Shown here piece by piece: positions 53,801 to 54,808 of a DNA stretch of 54,808 nt. Numbering within the stretch: position 1 is the first letter of the stretch; each line of letters opens with the position of its first letter. This DNA is from an uncultured Clostridia bacterium (GTDB lineage Bacteria; Bacillota; Clostridia; Christensenellales; CAG-314), in contig CAKQXG010000002.1 of assembly GCA_934281515.1 (NCBI GenBank), positions 1-54,808 of the forward strand, read 5' to 3'. Under the pieces are notes generated by a model that was not told where the DNA came from, ran no database searches, and was given only the letters and a program-made list of their open reading frames with translations. The translations under genes were made by a program, and so were the position numbers.

Positions 53801-54808
53801 TCGGGAGTGGGTCCCCAACTGGAGAAGTCCGACATAAAGGGACCTGCAAGATTTTTGCCGCTGACGGTCATTGTGCCGCTTTGCTTTTCAGCGAGTTTCA
53901 TACCGTCGTCCTTGCTGACGGAAATCGTAGGTATGTGCGCCGATTTGCCCATGGACATAAGTATGTCGCCGTCGATGTTGTTGTAGATGATGCAAGCAAT
54001 TGCGCCATACTGTTTGGCGAGTTTCGCCTTTTCTTCAAAAGAGTTTACGCCACGCTTAACAAGAGCAATCTTGCCCTGCAACTTTGCTTTGCCTAACTTG
54101 GAGAAGTCGCTTTTGCTACCCGTACCGCTGACTGTGACGTACTCGAAGGTCTTTGTTTCGTCCTGATTGAGATTGCCTGCCGCGATAAGTTCCTTGACAA
54201 AGTCGTTGGCTTCGCCGCTGATACTGTTGGATTGGTTGTAGAAGAAGATTTGCTTGTCGCTTGCGGCGTTGGCTACGATGTAGTTGCTCTTGACGCCGCT
54301 GATACTTGCAACGGACAAAGCCGCGTCGTAGGTAGAGGGCGAACCGACGGTACCGCTGTCGGGGTTGGTGACGAAGTTGGTGTTACCCTGGTCGCCGCCG
54401 AAACCCGAACTGTAGCTGTTGCTTGCCGCCGTGACAAGGGCAATGCCGCTAGCCTTGATTTTGTCGTAGACGTAGTTGACTTCCACCTTGTCGACTTCAC
54501 GAGAGAAACCGCAACTGCTACCCAAAGACATATTGATTGCGTCAACGCCGAGTTTTACCGCGTCTTCGAGAGCAAGCAGAATATCTTCCGTTCTGCCGCC
54601 TGCGTCAAGGTCGGGGAATACCTTCATCAACACAAGTTGCGTATCGACGGCAATACCGGTAAAGTCGATACCTTCGTCGCCGGTGTTTGCCACGGCTTGA
54701 CCGCCGATGATACCTGCAACGTGCGTGCCGTGCTCGCTGTCATAGGGGAACACGTCGACATCCTTGTCCGCGTAGTCGTACACGAACGGAATTTTGTCGG
54801 TGTAGTAC
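47821..54808 (-). CDS. Subtilase (S8) with PA domain, Big2 domains and long LRR_5 array, N-terminus cut by window edge
   Basis: The frame stays open to the window edge, so the signal peptide, any propeptide and the catalytic Asp region are off-window; at least 2328 residues remain. Numbering from the first visible residue: His of HGTHVAG near 26, oxyanion Asn in TAASNS near 130, PA domain about 205-305 (IALVKRG, ACIIYNN), and catalytic Ser in SGTSMATP near 366. Then come Fn3-like C5a-peptidase-type domains, two Big2-like domains (about 925-1160), and about 900 residues of BspA-type LRR_5 repeats (IGxxAFxxCxxLxxVxLP). The end is helical, then one hydrophobic helix and KKKGVM, without an LPXTG motif. 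It is a surface protease that could process adhesins or host proteins. Four lipoprotein genes follow it on the same strand. Confidence 0.93.
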   Translation of the reverse strand, partial: YYTDKIPFVYDYADKDVDVFPYDSEHGTHVAGIIGGQAVANTGDEGIDFTGIAVDTQLVLMKVFPDLDAGGRTEDILLALEDAVKLGVDAINMSLGSSCGFSREVDKVEVNYVYDKIKASGIALVTAASNSYSSGFGGDQGNTNFVTNPDSGTVGSPSTYDAALSVASISGVKSNYIVANAASDKQIFFYNQSNSISGEANDFVKELIAAGNLNQDETKTFEYVTVSGTGSKSDFSKLGKAKLQGKIALVKRGVNSFEEKAKLAKQYGAIACIIYNNIDGDILMSMGKSAHIPTISVSKDDGMKLAEKQSGTMTVSGKNLAGPFMSDFSSWGPTPDLRLKPEITAHGGEIYSSIPNNGYDRLSGTSMATPNLCGVIVLIRDYVKENATKFGITVTNGTPDPVAVNNVVNQMLMSTATIALNEEGVPYSPRKQGAGLASARNVVNTNAYITVDEEVTKDGVTTRQIKTKTKLELGDDPTRTGIYEMEFNVVNVGTTALTYNFDIVGMSESVSEYDTKHVAETGKVLDGTAKISFVSGNGSVSGNQITVDAGRTVTVKAVYTLTDGDKNYIDGLFKYGMYVEGFVKLTAGDEVVPLNVPFLAYYGDWSEPPMFDKTYYEVESTAHNKGLDDDDKIKADYWATTPYGSYYYNYMIPLGTYLYDIDESTYDAIPATEEHIAVSNILGAIDGISAVYAGLLRNAKEMRFSITDKTTGDTIWNETYYNANKAFSNGGSPVPYYEFIKVKSLRAGLLNNRQYTFKMQGLLDYESDGLTTNVRNSFQFDFYMDDQAPVIKDASFEKVYDKSLNKDRYYVNLTIYDNHYAMSVAPVIFTSASSYTYLTDNPIPIYGERNSDTVVRVEITDYLDDLFSDKIVNNALAFIVDDYALNTNIFLVQLPGTDGEFKFTSNGMSDGTDKLFLSMYEDEILDVTRYLCTTDMRTNEGETELDRTYLQKLTWKSSNENVLRVEDGVVKGVSAGKATVTVTERVYGASAVLIVNVKARNDSNKNNGSGDDLSDDSLKSLRFTYFDTVFAYSRAAQTSEIGATGDRKYMQSLNGVISMYPGETIDLSYRCDPWYTEDEYADKLEWLTDKKSVATVAKTEDGKAGRITALKEGSAQITLHIAGTPVETTVTINVKSEFVIENRTLVAYKGLGGHVVIPDDEGILYIGAYAFCLYTTDNTIELPDDDYDANKIPAANTSVTSVVVPEGVTEIQKYAFANCSDLREVAIPKKVKYVREYAFYGCKQLERVVLLDNLKLTESTDDKKIEMKDKYEMTPEVPATDETPRIPAKFVFTSGETPQTFAGTDVETIGREAFYNCITLDNVDLSHVYAIGVRAFAKCTTLSEINLVSLRNTGAEAFKECLSLASVQFDTHGNTKLSAGMFHNSGLVEVDIYNRDIIPYGCFSGCDDLVSVTLHADSLGVGNNAFSECAKLAEVTFEGTCEAIGTQAFYKTPSLTTFTMPEGKVSFGSLCFFRSGLTRLVLKGNAEFDQVYGPLFRKTNLAEIDATASNLYKTDSNGNLVTKDGETFVFALNNASGDVVVPSSVKKIAPSAYAGTAITSVTFEGAVAIGDYAFYNCPALTKVTFADQTGTTVGNYAFTYQLESDTYDDEAIAEGESRLTDVVNLDKVVKVGDYAFSNTAIKGSLVTADNAEYGEGVFFRVNGVTGLTLGDNSSYGLGAFQRMLGLTKVVLPEDGSVTFGTAAFAYDTSLEDINLGGLKSIAELAFLGCNKLKGVDLSEAETIGRYAFSDCTSLSRIIMTKVRIIGDGAFGGNNVGGVAVSTMDLPSTVQSIGQAAFISCTELVSVTIPEGVSKIEDNTFGLCKNLATVELPDSLTKIGDNAFKGCTKLATINLGNVKEIGAEGFRACTSLKTVDLANLVKTGEGAFYQADLSMNGGIIADNLQTIGASSFAFTNLRYFVGNSVVTIGEEAFRENANLSGFVIGNKLAKMESFVLLGCNRLAAISFYQGDKLVSDGQINDYAKLDKGVLYTKLTNGSWQLTSVPAALDAEKLVVAEGTRRVDAYAGNQNTHIKTIDLPSTMRNIGEYAFYGYTSLETVVFRSIEAPSLDDGYNYKTKLEETDPGYDVLQKMYNMFGFYLYYYNFVDLVGKNKPLQMIVPSNEDIFGYDSLVYLAYFGEIGARGEETTQKALRDFIDEVAEISAIDVITLGDGDLIDSALVNYKSITQQPVQFGVTDAEWARYEEILFEAKQRVTALRFAKAEQVVKDVQKQIDALPVEFDINSVEQLAEVNKSIKRLTSEQVAALTTDKYDSLVAEYNKYIATVADYAETLKPSLGEETRTNAAATAGILPIALAAAVVALTKKKGVM

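Overview
The window looks like a chromosomal segment of an uncultured gut-type Clostridia (Bacillota), possibly a Christensenellales-like lineage; the taxonomic call is inference. The evidence is Gram-positive signals (AGGAGG-type ribosome sites, TTGACA-17-TATAAT promoters, eleven secreted proteins with a lipobox cysteine and no outer-membrane partners) and typical Clostridia surface modules (Big2, InlB/Flg_new, LRR_5, S8 subtilase, AgrC/LytTR two-component pair). I annotate 24 protein genes, one pseudogene and one doubtful small ORF. Most genes lie on the minus strand.

Region 1 (1-14932) is a carbohydrate-uptake locus. On the minus strand, in transcription order, it holds a 1184-residue Big2 lipoprotein, a hairpin, a Gfo/Idh/MocA stub, an InlB-fused solute-binding lipoprotein, a GH97 lipoprotein, a second solute-binding lipoprotein, MalF- and MalG-type permeases, an enlarged MsmK-type ATPase, and a lipoprotein cut by the window edge. 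An AraC-type regulator is divergent (+), and both directions have good sigma-A promoters. The likely scheme is that surface lipoproteins bind a glycan, GH97 trims it, and the ABC importer takes up oligosaccharide under AraC control.

Region 2 (15015-24427) has a cytoplasmic GH29 alpha-L-fucosidase fused to an SGNH esterase, a holin-like small membrane protein, a Cys-rich lipoprotein with carbohydrate-binding-like modules, a domain-permuted GH3 anchored at both ends, and a small two-helix membrane protein translationally coupled to it.

Region 3 (24477-29260) has an AgrC-like kinase and LytTR regulator with a long leader (strong promoter, 12-base G tract in the transcript, a tiny Cys-containing ORF). 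It also has a DUF4143 AAA ATPase behind operator-like repeats, a tandem DUF1508 protein, and dispersed hairpin repeats.

Region 4 (29497-54808) is a surface-protein region. From the right edge leftward a partial subtilase (PA domain, Big2, long LRR_5 array) is followed closely by a small lipoprotein and an 825-residue lipoprotein, then by 1070-, 1600- and 2118-residue lipoproteins. Two intergenic leaders here look strongly structured: 35946-36093, with a terminator/antiterminator-like arrangement, and 41172-41400, with three consecutive stems whose wobble pairs fit RNA made from the minus strand. These, and the subtilase/lipoprotein operon, are the most likely places for undescribed biology. 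I found no CRISPR array, rRNA, tRNA, transposase or integrase.
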